DNA from: JAKAFX01 sp049965715
GTDB taxonomy: Archaea > Thermoplasmatota > Thermoplasmata > Thermoplasmatales > Thermoplasmataceae
Assembly (NCBI GenBank): GCA_049965715.1
Contig: JBMFWA010000006.1
Coordinates: forward strand, 1-64,000
Direction of reading: 5' to 3'
DNA length: 64,000 nucleotides
Numbering within the stretch: the first letter of the stretch is position 1; each line of letters opens with the position of its first letter. The notes beneath the pieces were generated by a model. That model saw only the letters and a list, made by a program, of their open reading frames with translations. It was not told the DNA's origin and did no database searches. This document shows positions 8,700 through 17,212 of the stretch, in pieces. The position numbers and the translations under genes are program-made.

Positions 8700-10147
8700 C
8701 AAAGTTTGAGGAGGTCCTCGAACTTGCAAAAAGAAGGGGTTTCTTCTGGCCCTCGTTTTCAATATATGGCGGAATCTCAGGTTTCATGGATTACGGTCCA
8801 CTGGGGACGCTTCTCAAGGAGAACGTAATCAGGATTTGGAGAGAGAACTACTTGAGGCTTGGCGCTGTCTCCATTGACACTCCCAACATAACTCCAGAGC
8901 CAGTCTTCAGGGCATCCGGCCATATTGAAAGGTTCTCTGATATTGCGGCAAGATGCACCAAATGCGGCTATAAATCCAAACTGGAATCTCTGTTGCCTGC
9001 AGATTCTGGAATACCAAAGAATATTGAAGAGGCAAAAGAGATCGTGGCGAAGTACAAGATCACGTGCCCTGTATGCGGATCAAGGATCACCGAGGTGTAT
9101 GACTTCAACCTGATGTTCAGGCTGAACAGCGGGGATGTGACCAACCTTTACCTGAGGCCTGAAACAGCACAGGGGATATTTGTCAACTTCAAGCTTCTCC
9201 TCAACCAGAACCGCGGCAGGATACCCATGATAACCGCACAGCTGGGTAAAGGTTTCAGAAATGAGATCTCCCCCAGGCAGGGACTCATAAGGATGAGGGA
9301 AATTTTCATGGGGGAGATCGAGGCATTCCTCGATCCTGAAACGAATAACTTCAAGATATCTGATGATGGATCGGAGATACTATTCCTGCCAAATACACTC
9401 AAGCCTGTCAGGAGGACCATATCCGGGGCGGTTGAGGATTCCATGATCAATGGCGATCATGCATTCTTCATTTCACAGACGTACAGCATCCTACGATCAT
9501 GCGGGATAAAACCGGAAAGCATAAGGTTCAGGCAGCACAGAAAAGATGAGCTTTCCCACTATTCATCTGACTGCTGGGATGCCGAGATTAACATGGACGG
9601 GGAATGGATAGAGACGGTGGGTATTGCTGACAGGGGAGTTTATGATCTGTCCAGGCACCAACAGTTTTCCGGGGAAAAGATGACGGTCAAATCAGGCGAT
9701 AGGGAATTCATTCCAAAGGTGATAGAGCCGGCTTACGGTATCGACAGAATATCATTCTTCGTACTGTATGATTCATATTACAGGAGAGAGAACGGTTTCA
9801 AGGTCCTGAGGCTGGCGCCTGATGTAGCACCATACCACGCAGCTTTCTTCCCTCTCCAGAACAGGGACGGGGTCAACGATCTGGCATGGAGCGTGTATGA
9901 AAAGGTCAGGGAAATCGATCCATATGTCGTATACGACGATGCAGGGTCCATAGGCAAAAGGTATGCACGGCAGGACGAGATCGGAACTCCATACTGCATA
10001 GTCTTCGACTATGAATCAAAGGATGACGGAACAGTAACTATAAGGGAGAGGGACAGCACAAAACAGATCAGGGTAAAGTACGCCGATCTGGAAAGGGTGG
10101 AACTGTTCAAAAACAGAAATCCCTTTCCACAGTTTTACAAGAACTAA
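8696..10147 (+). CDS. glyS: Glycyl-tRNA synthetase
   Basis: This class II aminoacyl-tRNA synthetase charges tRNA-Gly in the cytosol. The 483-residue, single-chain (alpha2) archaeal/eukaryotic form is evident from the N-terminal 'FFWPSFSIYGG' and 'DYGPLG' motifs. Motif 2 lies around 'FRNEISPRQGLIRMREI' and the class II motif 3 region around 'EPAYGIDRI'. An inserted segment at about 75-130 has two CxxC pairs (CTKC and CPVC) that can hold a structural zinc, as in several archaeal enzymes. The C-terminal anticodon-binding domain follows. It overlaps the CBS gene by four bases and converges with the ferredoxin gene, also overlapping by four bases. Confidence 0.95.
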   Translation: MTKFEEVLELAKRRGFFWPSFSIYGGISGFMDYGPLGTLLKENVIRIWRENYLRLGAVSIDTPNITPEPVFRASGHIERFSDIAARCTKCGYKSKLESLLPADSGIPKNIEEAKEIVAKYKITCPVCGSRITEVYDFNLMFRLNSGDVTNLYLRPETAQGIFVNFKLLLNQNRGRIPMITAQLGKGFRNEISPRQGLIRMREIFMGEIEAFLDPETNNFKISDDGSEILFLPNTLKPVRRTISGAVEDSMINGDHAFFISQTYSILRSCGIKPESIRFRQHRKDELSHYSSDCWDAEINMDGEWIETVGIADRGVYDLSRHQQFSGEKMTVKSGDREFIPKVIEPAYGIDRISFFVLYDSYYRRENGFKVLRLAPDVAPYHAAFFPLQNRDGVNDLAWSVYEKVREIDPYVVYDDAGSIGKRYARQDEIGTPYCIVFDYESKDDGTVTIRERDSTKQIRVKYADLERVELFKNRNPFPQFYKN

Positions 10148-10350
10148 TCCTTCTTTTCCCAGAGGCTCAGGGCATTGTACGGGCACAATCTTACGGCTTC
10201 CATGTGATCCGGATACTCTGATTCGTCTATCTCATAATTTTCAATGATAATTTTTCCGTCGTCATCAGAAATAAAATTCCATGGAACAATTGCTGTGCAG
10301 ACTGCACCACCCTTGCATGCCTTTTCGTCAAATCTTATTTCATATCTCAT
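10144..10350 (-). CDS. Small ferredoxin, 3Fe-4S type, end of suf operon
   Basis: The 68-residue protein is an electron-transfer ferredoxin. The first Cys motif reads CKGGAVC, so the middle Cys of a usual CxxCxxC is a Gly, and the last ligand is in 'LCPYNAL'. Three Cys suggest a single [3Fe-4S] cluster, though an outside ligand for a fourth iron cannot be excluded. The start overlaps the end of sufU by about 11 bases and it is the last gene of the suf operon. It may supply electrons for cluster assembly or simply be a client. Confidence 0.85.
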   Translation of the reverse strand: MRYEIRFDEKACKGGAVCTAIVPWNFISDDDGKIIIENYEIDESEYPDHMEAVRLCPYNALSLWEKKD

Positions 10351-10723
10351 TTTTATATACCTTCACTAGTTTTTCTACGGCGTTGAAGGAAAGAAGCGCG
10401 CACTTCTCCCGGGCCGGACCAAGGTTGAATCCTATAACAGATAAAAAATCATCCTTTTTCATGGCCATAATCTCATCGACAGTCTTCCCCTTGATCATCT
10501 CCGTGATCATGGAAGCCGCAGCCTGGCTGATGGAACATCCCCTGCCTATGAACTTCACGTCCCCTACCTTACCGCCTTCGAAAAGAATCTGCATATGCAC
10601 AGTATCGCCGCAGATTGGATTGTATTCAGTGATGGATGAAGTGGCATTCTCCAGCTTGCCGTAATTCCTCGGGTTCCTGTAATGATCAAGGATCATCTCT
10701 GCCTTGATCTCCTCTTCTGTCAT
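10340..10723 (-). CDS. sufU: Fe-S cluster scaffold SufU/IscU
   Basis: The 127-residue protein is the U-type scaffold on which [2Fe-2S] or [4Fe-4S] clusters are built, or, in SufU-type proteins, a zinc-dependent sulfur acceptor from the desulfurase. The three conserved Cys are present: C38 in 'NPICGD' with D40, C63 in 'GRGCSIS', and C108 in 'REKCAL'. The insertion between the second and third Cys seems short, and no clear choice between the SufU and IscU subtypes is possible; the operon favours SufU. Its ATG overlaps the sufS stop by four bases, so the two are coupled. Confidence 0.92.
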   Translation of the reverse strand: MTEEEIKAEMILDHYRNPRNYGKLENATSSITEYNPICGDTVHMQILFEGGKVGDVKFIGRGCSISQAAASMITEMIKGKTVDEIMAMKKDDFLSVIGFNLGPAREKCALLSFNAVEKLVKVYKNEI

Positions 10724-11994
10724 TTTGCAAACGCCACCTTTACGTCGTTTATGGCGGCAAAGAACCTGTCCACATCATCCCTGCTGTTGTATATGTAGAA
10801 AGATGCCCTTGAAGTTGCCGAGACCCCAAGGCGTGTCATCAAAGGCATGGCACAGTGGTGCCCTGATCTTATGGCTATATCATCCCGATCCATTATAGTG
10901 GCTGTATCATGTGGATGTATTCCGTTGCTGGAGATGGAAACACTCATTTTAGAAAGATCGCGTTCAAGATCAAATGCAGGTACATCGCCGATGTTGAATG
11001 TGAATACCCCCCCATGCTTCTCAGGATCCCTGGGACCGTAAAAAATCAGGTCTTCAACATCAGATGCCCTTCTCATGGTGTAGTCAATGAGTTCCTTCTC
11101 ATGATTTCTCACATTATCCATTCCTATTATCCTCAGATAATCCACCGCAGCGGAGAGACCGATCGCTCCTTCGATATTAGGCGTGCCTGCCTCAAATTTC
11201 AGCGGGGTATCGTTCCAGGTGGCGCCATCAAGGCGGACTTCCATGATCATCTCCCCCCCTCCCATGAACGGTGGAAGGTTATCCAGGAGATCGAACCTGC
11301 CGTAGAGGCAGCCTATTCCTGTCGGACCAAGCATCTTGTGTCCTGAAAAGGCAAGGAAATCACAGTTCATCCTCTCCACATCGATAGGCAGATGAGGTAC
11401 GCTCTGAGCACCATCCACAACAAATATGGAGGAATTGTCATGTGCGATCTTTGCGATATCGCTCACAGGATTTATGCAGCCCAGAACGTTTGAAACGTGC
11501 GTCAGTGAAACGATCCTCGTCTTCCTTGTCATCTTCTCGGTCAGATCATGAAGATCAAGGGTCCCTTCCGGGGTTATATCTGCATATCTCACTATAACGC
11601 CCTTCTCCCTGAGGAACTGCCATGGAATCATGTTACTGTGGTGTTCCATAGTGGACAGAAGAATCTCATCACCGGCATGCAGAGATTTTCCAAGAGTGTA
11701 GGAAAGAAGGTTCAGTGACTCTGTGGTATTTCTCGTGAACACCAACTGTCTGGGATCCCTGGAACCTATAAATTTTGAAATGTTTTCCCTGGAGGATTCG
11801 AAGCGGTTGGTGGCATCCTCGCTTATTTTGTAAATTCCCCTGTGGACGTTGCTGTTGCAGGAATAGTAATAGTTCTCTATGGCATCAACCACCTGCCTTG
11901 GTTTCTGGGTTGTGGCAGCACTGTCAAGATAGCACAGATCAGGGTTAGCGGCAAAAATGGGGAAGTCTTTCTTAATCCTATCCGCGTTAATCAT
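10720..11994 (-). CDS. sufS: Cysteine desulfurase SufS
   Basis: This PLP-dependent enzyme takes sulfur from L-cysteine, leaving alanine and a persulfide on its active-site Cys. The 424 residues show the class V aminotransferase fold: 'LDSAATTQKP' near the N-terminus, 'MEHHSNMIPW', the PLP-binding Asp/Gln in 'VVDGAQSVPH', the Schiff-base Lys in 'FSGHKMLGPTG', and the catalytic Cys in 'RSGHHCAMP'. The latter form is characteristic of group II (SufS/CsdA) desulfurases. It overlaps both neighbours by a few bases (sufD before, sufU after), so the operon is tightly coupled. Confidence 0.95.
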   Translation of the reverse strand: MINADRIKKDFPIFAANPDLCYLDSAATTQKPRQVVDAIENYYYSCNSNVHRGIYKISEDATNRFESSRENISKFIGSRDPRQLVFTRNTTESLNLLSYTLGKSLHAGDEILLSTMEHHSNMIPWQFLREKGVIVRYADITPEGTLDLHDLTEKMTRKTRIVSLTHVSNVLGCINPVSDIAKIAHDNSSIFVVDGAQSVPHLPIDVERMNCDFLAFSGHKMLGPTGIGCLYGRFDLLDNLPPFMGGGEMIMEVRLDGATWNDTPLKFEAGTPNIEGAIGLSAAVDYLRIIGMDNVRNHEKELIDYTMRRASDVEDLIFYGPRDPEKHGGVFTFNIGDVPAFDLERDLSKMSVSISSNGIHPHDTATIMDRDDIAIRSGHHCAMPLMTRLGVSATSRASFYIYNSRDDVDRFFAAINDVKVAFAK

Positions 11995-13225
11995 TGCCTA
12001 TGACATCCCTGGAGAATTCATGTACTTTTTTCATGAGGAAATCATCGGAGGATTTTTCCATTGGCGCACCAAGGAAACCTTCCATTATCATTGATCTCGC
12101 GGTGCCGGAATCGATGCCTCTTGACCTGAGGTATAGTATCTGATCCTCATCAACATCGCTTATGGCAGATCCGTGCTTCGACTTGGTGTTTGCATTTTTT
12201 ATCATGAGGGCAGGTTTAGAGTTGGCATAACCATCCTTCGAGAGAAGTAGAATCTTGCTGTCATAGAATCCGGTGGAATTTATGCTTTCAGCCTCTATAT
12301 CTATATTGCCTCTGTGAAGGGTTGAACTCTTTCCCGTGACAGCGCCTCTGATCTGGATATCTGCGTTGCAGCCTATGCCAACCTGGAAGCTGCTGTCCCT
12401 GATATCCATCTTCTGATTGCCTCCGCTGAAGCTGACCCCATAGGTCCGGAAATCTGATCCTTCGCCATACATCTCGGACTCATTTGAAAATAGCGTCTTG
12501 GATGATCCGCGGTTGATGTGGAATATCTTGAATTCAGCAAAGTCCTCCAGGAACGATCTCACAAAGGTGATGTCGGTTACGGATTTCTCCTTTTCCTGAA
12601 TATACTCGAACTTCAGCTTTGACCTCTTGTCCAGATGAAGATATATATTCTTCCCATGCACGCCGTTTCCAGATCCAACGCTGTAGGCTGAGAAGCTTAC
12701 GGTCACATTGGATTCTTCGCCGCAGGCTATTACAATCTTGCTGCTGGTTGAATCTGCACTGCTTTCATAATCCGTAATCCTGAAATTTCTCTTCAATCCA
12801 GGAGGAATGTAGATCAGGATACCGTCACTGAATGTGGCGTTGATGAGGTGCTCAATCCGATCCCTTCCCATCCTGCTCGTGATGAACTTCTCTGAAAGCG
12901 AGGGATTGCTGTTAATCACATTCATAATTCCTTCAGCAACGATGCCATCCCTTCTGACATTCTCTCCCATGGAATCAACGTGTCCATTGACAAAAACAAT
13001 GTCAGATTCCTGCAGATCAGTCGCCGGAATAACAGGATCCGAAATGGTGGAAGGATTGACAAGCCGATCAAGATCTTCCTGTGTTATCTCCACGTAATCC
13101 TTTGTTGTGGGACTCTCCTTATAATCCCTGATGGGTGAGCTGAGGTATGCCTTTAGGCTCCTGACCCTGTATTCGTATGCAGAGTCGTTCAGCCTGAGTT
13201 TTATGTCTTCAGACGTTAGATCCAT
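11987..13225 (-). CDS. sufD: SufD scaffold subunit
   Basis: SufD pairs with SufB and SufC in the SufBC2D complex that assembles Fe-S clusters. The protein is mainly a right-handed beta-helix. The C-terminal part carries the family features: 'GAVTGKSSTLHRGNI', 'SKHGSAISDVDEDQILYLRSRGI', then the helical region that binds SufC. A TTG at 13246 would add seven residues and overlap sufB; I prefer the ATG at 13225, four bases after the sufB stop, giving 412 residues. SufD is usually more diverged than SufB, as here. Confidence 0.9.
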   Translation of the reverse strand: MDLTSEDIKLRLNDSAYEYRVRSLKAYLSSPIRDYKESPTTKDYVEITQEDLDRLVNPSTISDPVIPATDLQESDIVFVNGHVDSMGENVRRDGIVAEGIMNVINSNPSLSEKFITSRMGRDRIEHLINATFSDGILIYIPPGLKRNFRITDYESSADSTSSKIVIACGEESNVTVSFSAYSVGSGNGVHGKNIYLHLDKRSKLKFEYIQEKEKSVTDITFVRSFLEDFAEFKIFHINRGSSKTLFSNESEMYGEGSDFRTYGVSFSGGNQKMDIRDSSFQVGIGCNADIQIRGAVTGKSSTLHRGNIDIEAESINSTGFYDSKILLLSKDGYANSKPALMIKNANTKSKHGSAISDVDEDQILYLRSRGIDSGTARSMIMEGFLGAPMEKSSDDFLMKKVHEFSRDVIGND

Positions 13226-13229
13226 TGGA

Positions 13230-14675
13230 TCATCCAACCGCTCCAAGCTTGCTCATCTCAAGTTTTATCAACCTGTTCATCTCAACTGCAAACTCCATGG
13301 GTATCTCCCTCATCACGTCGTCCAGGAATCCAAGGACTATCATGGAGCTGGCCTCATCTTCCGACAGTCCGCGGGATCTAAGGTAGGTGAGCTCTTCGGT
13401 TCCGATTCTGCCCACAGATGCTTCGTGTCCGAAAGTGGCCGTGGGTTCATAAATCTCGTCATGCGGGTACGTGTATGATGTGGACTGATCATTTATGAGC
13501 AGGGCATCGCACTGCACCTTGCTCTTGGAGAATTCAGCGCCCTTGTTCATTCTAAGGAGTCCGCGGTATATGGCCTTGCCATCCTCTATGCTGATGCTCT
13601 TCGCCACTATGCGTGATGTGGTGTGTGGGGCCATGTGAATGGCTTTCGCCCCTGTATCCTTAACAGTGCCAGCACCTGCCAGTGATATATTCAGGTTGGA
13701 TGCTGATGCATAAGGTCCTCTGAGATAAGATGAGGGATACAGCATGGTGATCTTCGAACCGAGCGATCCCCCGACCCATTCCATCTGTGCGTTGGCATCA
13801 ACCCACGCCCGCTTCGTAGGCATATTGTAAACACTCTTGGACCAGTTCTGCACACTGGTGTATCTGGCCTTTGAGTTCTTCTTGGCATATATCTCTACAA
13901 TTGCACTGTGAAGGGAATTTTTGTCGTATATGGGCGCAGTGCATCCCTCAATGTAATGGACTTTCGATCCCTCGTCGGCAACAACAATCGTGTGCTCAAA
14001 CTGCCCGGTTGCCTCACCGTTCATCCTGAAATATGTCTGGAGAGGCATGTCTATCTGCACGCCCTTTGGAACATACAGGAATGAACCCCCGCTCCAGACC
14101 GCCCCGTTGAGTGCGGCAAACTTGTTATCCGTTATGGGAACGGCCTTGCAGTAATACTCCTTGACCAGATCAGGATAATTCTGCACTGCAGAGTCCAGAT
14201 CCATGAAAACGACACCCTTGTCCTCCCAGACCTTCTTCAGGTTGTGATAGACACCTTCGCTGTCGTACTGCGCCACGGACCCAGCAAGATATTTCTGTTC
14301 TATCTCGGGGATTCCAAGTTTCTCAAAAGTATCCTTGATCTGGTCGGGCACCTCGTTCCAGTCGTTCACCCTCCTGTCATCCGGTCTGTTGTAATAGGAT
14401 GTGTTCTCCCAGTCTATTCCGGAAAGATCCGGTCCCCAGGTCGGAACAGGTTTTGACTGGAAAACCTCAAGTGCCTTGAGTCTCCATCTCCTCATCCAGT
14501 CAGGTTCCTTCTTTATCTCTGAAATCTCTTCCACGACTTTTTTATTCAGACCCTTTCCCGTGGAATATATCGGTTTATTATTGTCGTGAAACTCATAATT
14601 TTCCTGCTTCATATTCTTCAGATCTGAAAGCAGCTTGTCCAGTTCCTCTTCCCTTCTTACATCAATTTCTTCCAT
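13230..14675 (-). CDS. sufB: SufB scaffold subunit
   Basis: SufB is the main scaffold of the SufBC2D complex, where nascent clusters form. The 481 residues align in layout with the usual 465-480-residue SufB: a helical N-terminus with 'PDWMRRWRLKALEVF', the long beta-helix with 'GSFLYVPKGVQ', 'AHTT'-type segments such as 'HMAPHTTSRIVAKSIS', the Cys of 'VQCDALLINDQS', and the C-terminal 'RIGTEELTYLRSRGLSEDEA' that contacts SufC. It lies four bases downstream of sufC and just before sufD. Confidence 0.95.
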   Translation of the reverse strand: MEEIDVRREEELDKLLSDLKNMKQENYEFHDNNKPIYSTGKGLNKKVVEEISEIKKEPDWMRRWRLKALEVFQSKPVPTWGPDLSGIDWENTSYYNRPDDRRVNDWNEVPDQIKDTFEKLGIPEIEQKYLAGSVAQYDSEGVYHNLKKVWEDKGVVFMDLDSAVQNYPDLVKEYYCKAVPITDNKFAALNGAVWSGGSFLYVPKGVQIDMPLQTYFRMNGEATGQFEHTIVVADEGSKVHYIEGCTAPIYDKNSLHSAIVEIYAKKNSKARYTSVQNWSKSVYNMPTKRAWVDANAQMEWVGGSLGSKITMLYPSSYLRGPYASASNLNISLAGAGTVKDTGAKAIHMAPHTTSRIVAKSISIEDGKAIYRGLLRMNKGAEFSKSKVQCDALLINDQSTSYTYPHDEIYEPTATFGHEASVGRIGTEELTYLRSRGLSEDEASSMIVLGFLDDVMREIPMEFAVEMNRLIKLEMSKLGAVG

Positions 14676-14679
14676 TTCT

Positions 14680-15423
14680 TCAGGCCTCCTCTTTTATCCA
14701 GTCGTATCCCTCTTCCTCAATTCTTAGTGAAAGATCGTTTCCACCATTTTTGATAATCCTGCCATTCACCAGTATGTGAACAAATTCAGGAGCGATATCC
14801 TTCAGTATTCTCTGGTAGTGCGTTATGATCAGGAATGCAACGTCTCTGTTCAGGTATGATTTAATCTCCTCTGCAACAAGTTTCAGGGCGTCCACATCAA
14901 GACCTGAATCGATCTCATCAAGGATTACAACCTTGGGTTTCAGCATCACCATCTGTAGAATCTCAAATCTTTTCCTCTCTCCTCCGGAAAAGCCATCATT
15001 CACCGACCTGCTCATGAAAGATTCATCAAGCCCTACCTTCCTGAGATGTTCCTTCATCTTGTTGTAGAATTCCTGAATGCTCATCTTGTCGTCAGGATGA
15101 ACCTGATTGTATGCTGTTCTCAGGAATGTTGAAAGCTTTACACCCTGGACCGATACCGGGCTCTGGAATGCAAGGAAAAGTCCGGCTCTTGCTCTCTCTT
15201 CCGGGAGTTTTCCCACCAGCTCGATACCATTCAGCAGAATGGAACCGCTCTGAATCACGTAATCCGGGTGTCCCATCAGCACGTACCCCAGTGTGCTTTT
15301 TCCAGCCCCATTGGGGCCCATCAGTGCGTGAATTTCTCCGCCCTTTATATCAAGGTCCACGCCTTTCAGTATCTGCTTTCCATCCACAGATGCTGCAAGA
15401 TTAGTTATCTTAAGTTCTGTCAT
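14680..15423 (-). CDS. sufC: SufC ATPase
   Basis: SufC is the ABC-type ATPase that drives conformational change in SufBC2D. Walker A is 'GPNGAGKST', the Q-loop is in 'LAFQSP', the signature is 'FSGGERKR', and Walker B is 'VVILDEID' followed by the H-loop 'IITHYQR'. I chose the ATG at 15423 (247 residues, beginning 'MTELKITNL', as SufC proteins usually begin) because AAGGA lies upstream. An ATG at 15450 would add nine residues without support in the family. It is the first gene of the operon and runs away from the SufR-like regulator at 15529. Confidence 0.93.
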   Translation of the reverse strand: MTELKITNLAASVDGKQILKGVDLDIKGGEIHALMGPNGAGKSTLGYVLMGHPDYVIQSGSILLNGIELVGKLPEERARAGLFLAFQSPVSVQGVKLSTFLRTAYNQVHPDDKMSIQEFYNKMKEHLRKVGLDESFMSRSVNDGFSGGERKRFEILQMVMLKPKVVILDEIDSGLDVDALKLVAEEIKSYLNRDVAFLIITHYQRILKDIAPEFVHILVNGRIIKNGGNDLSLRIEEEGYDWIKEEA

Positions 15424-15528
15424 TGTCTCAATTCCTTCTGCTTTATTCATTATTCGTATTTAAACACTTTTATGTGTCTAAATTGACTAAAATATAAATA
15501 TTGAATACAGATAATCCTCAGGATACAA
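15424..15528. promoter_or_regulatory. suf/sufR divergent promoter with repeat motifs
   Basis: This 105-base region serves both directions. A TATA-like TTTAAATA (minus strand, 15457-15464) and AAATATAAAT (about 15489-15498) are visible. ACACTTTTATGTGT at 15464-15477 has ACAC/GTGT arms. Two nine-base direct repeats, TGTCTAAAT and TGACTAAAA, follow at about 15475-15492. Their position next to the TATA boxes makes them candidate operator sites for the adjacent regulator. This is inference. Confidence 0.45.
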
Positions 15529-16209
15529 ATGACAATGAATGAAAGCCCGGAGAGAAATGATGAGACACTTGACTCCATGATGGGCGCTGTAAAGTCAGCT
15601 ATCATAAACAAGCTTTCAGAATCGGAAATGAGCATGAATGAGCTCTCAAGCTTCCTCGGGATAAACAAGAATGCAGTGAAGGAGCACATGGAGGCAATGG
15701 AGCAGAAAGGTCTGGTCAGATCATTCTTCCGAAACGGCAAGATGGGGAGACCGGGTAAATATTATGAACTGACTGAAAAAGGCATGGAGCTTTTCCCGAA
15801 AAAGTACAGCCTTCTTTCATCCATGCTGCTTGATGAGGTGGAAAAGGAGTTCGGGCAATCAAAACTCAACGAGATCCTGGGAAGGGTTGCCAACAGGCTT
15901 GTGGAAAGCACCGGCATAAACTCATCCCTGAACGACCAGCAGAGCAGGGAGGACAAGATTTCAAGATTGAAGGATTATGTCTTCGCGCTAAACCAGCTTG
16001 GTTACTATGCAAGGATGGAGATTGACGGGGACACGGTGAGGATAATCAGGAGCAACTGCATATTTTTTGAACTTGCAAAGAACAACACACGCATAATATG
16101 CGGGAGCCTGGGGAAACAAATGATCTCAAAGTCTGTGAACACTGATTTCAACATAGTCGAAAAATTCTCCAGTGGAGACAAGCGGTGCGTAGTTGAGCTG
16201 AAATTATGA
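15529..16209 (+). CDS. sufR: SufR-like Fe-S sensing transcription regulator
   Basis: The 226-residue protein has a winged helix-turn-helix at about 22-85, ending in 'GRPGKYYELTEKG', the same wing motif as SufR and related ArsR/DeoR-type regulators. The C-terminal half carries three Cys, C177, C191 and C220, spaced as in SufR proteins, where they ligate an Fe-S cluster whose loss relieves repression of suf. The position, divergent from sufC with a shared 105-base region, supports that role. Name by similarity of layout and context; the cluster is not proven here. Confidence 0.8.
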   Translation: MTMNESPERNDETLDSMMGAVKSAIINKLSESEMSMNELSSFLGINKNAVKEHMEAMEQKGLVRSFFRNGKMGRPGKYYELTEKGMELFPKKYSLLSSMLLDEVEKEFGQSKLNEILGRVANRLVESTGINSSLNDQQSREDKISRLKDYVFALNQLGYYARMEIDGDTVRIIRSNCIFFELAKNNTRIICGSLGKQMISKSVNTDFNIVEKFSSGDKRCVVELKL

Positions 16210-16315
16210 GTTTAAATATCCGTTTGAAACCTTGAGAATGCAGAGTATTGAGGCGAGGTTTCAACAATCTGCTGCAGGCTGAACGCCAACATTTATTGTT
16301 TGATTATTTTATGGT

Positions 16316-17212
16316 GTGAAGATGGAAGAAGATCTCAACCATAATGGAAGACTTTTTCTTTATCAGATTTCGATTCTTGTTATGGCAGGAGTCCTGCAGT
16401 TTGGAGGAATTCTCGACATATACGGATACTTGCCCGTTTCGCTGCTGATCAGACCCGGCATATACGGTTTTTCCTTTATTGCAACTATGATAACCGTTGG
16501 TTTTCTCTATGAGGAACGAATCAATGAAAGCATCGAATCATCCAGTTTAACACGCAGGTACGACGCAGTGCTCATTATCATGATCATCCTGTATCTTATC
16601 AGCGGTCTTCTCCTTGTCTGGGCTCTGCATGACATCCTGACGTTGAGGCAAAGAATAAATTATGCAGAAACGAAAAATATGAACAGGGTCAGAAAAGAAA
16701 GGGACGCCAGGATTTCGCTGGAAGGCGTCGAGGACGAGGACCAGAAAATGCTCCTTAGGGCAAAGTACAGGGAAATGGAAAGAAGGGAAAAGGTCTATTC
16801 TCTTATTCCTACCTTGGCCTGGCTCATCTTAACGGTACCAGGAATACCCTATCTTGGCGGCATTCAACTGGATGCAACCCTGATTTTCCTGCTGCCTGTG
16901 GTGATATCTTTAATTCCTCTGGCTCCAGGCATATTGAAATCAATGCCGGGTGCCAAGATAAAGAGAGTTAAGATGCTGGAGGGATTTGTTGGCATGAAAG
17001 GAAAGGTGAAGGGCCTCAAGCACGACGGCAAAGTAAACTCATTCTATGTAAGGGTCGATCATTCAAGACTGGTGGCAGTATCCAGGGACCCACTTCAAAG
17101 GGGCGATACTGTCATGGTACAATCTGCACAGTACATACCGCGGGACAGGCAGATGAAAGAACCCTTCGTAATCGTCTCATTGGTTCAGGAACCAAATAAG
17201 GATCATTCGTAA
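16316..17212 (+). CDS. Membrane protein with NfeD-like C-terminal domain
   Basis: The 298-residue product has about five predicted membrane helices (roughly 17-36, 43-63, 83-105, 160-178 and 185-208). A charged, likely coiled cytosolic stretch lies at about 108-155 between the third and fourth. After the last helix comes a small beta domain (about 220-290) with the pattern of an OB-type NfeD-like fold ('FVGMKGKVKG', 'RGDTVMVQSA'). NfeD proteins work with membrane-linked stomatin proteases, but no stomatin gene is next to it. The start is GTG at 16316, or an ATG two codons later. It ends convergent with and overlapping the LonB-like gene by ten bases. Confidence 0.55.
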   Translation: MKMEEDLNHNGRLFLYQISILVMAGVLQFGGILDIYGYLPVSLLIRPGIYGFSFIATMITVGFLYEERINESIESSSLTRRYDAVLIIMIILYLISGLLLVWALHDILTLRQRINYAETKNMNRVRKERDARISLEGVEDEDQKMLLRAKYREMERREKVYSLIPTLAWLILTVPGIPYLGGIQLDATLIFLLPVVISLIPLAPGILKSMPGAKIKRVKMLEGFVGMKGKVKGLKHDGKVNSFYVRVDHSRLVAVSRDPLQRGDTVMVQSAQYIPRDRQMKEPFVIVSLVQEPNKDHS

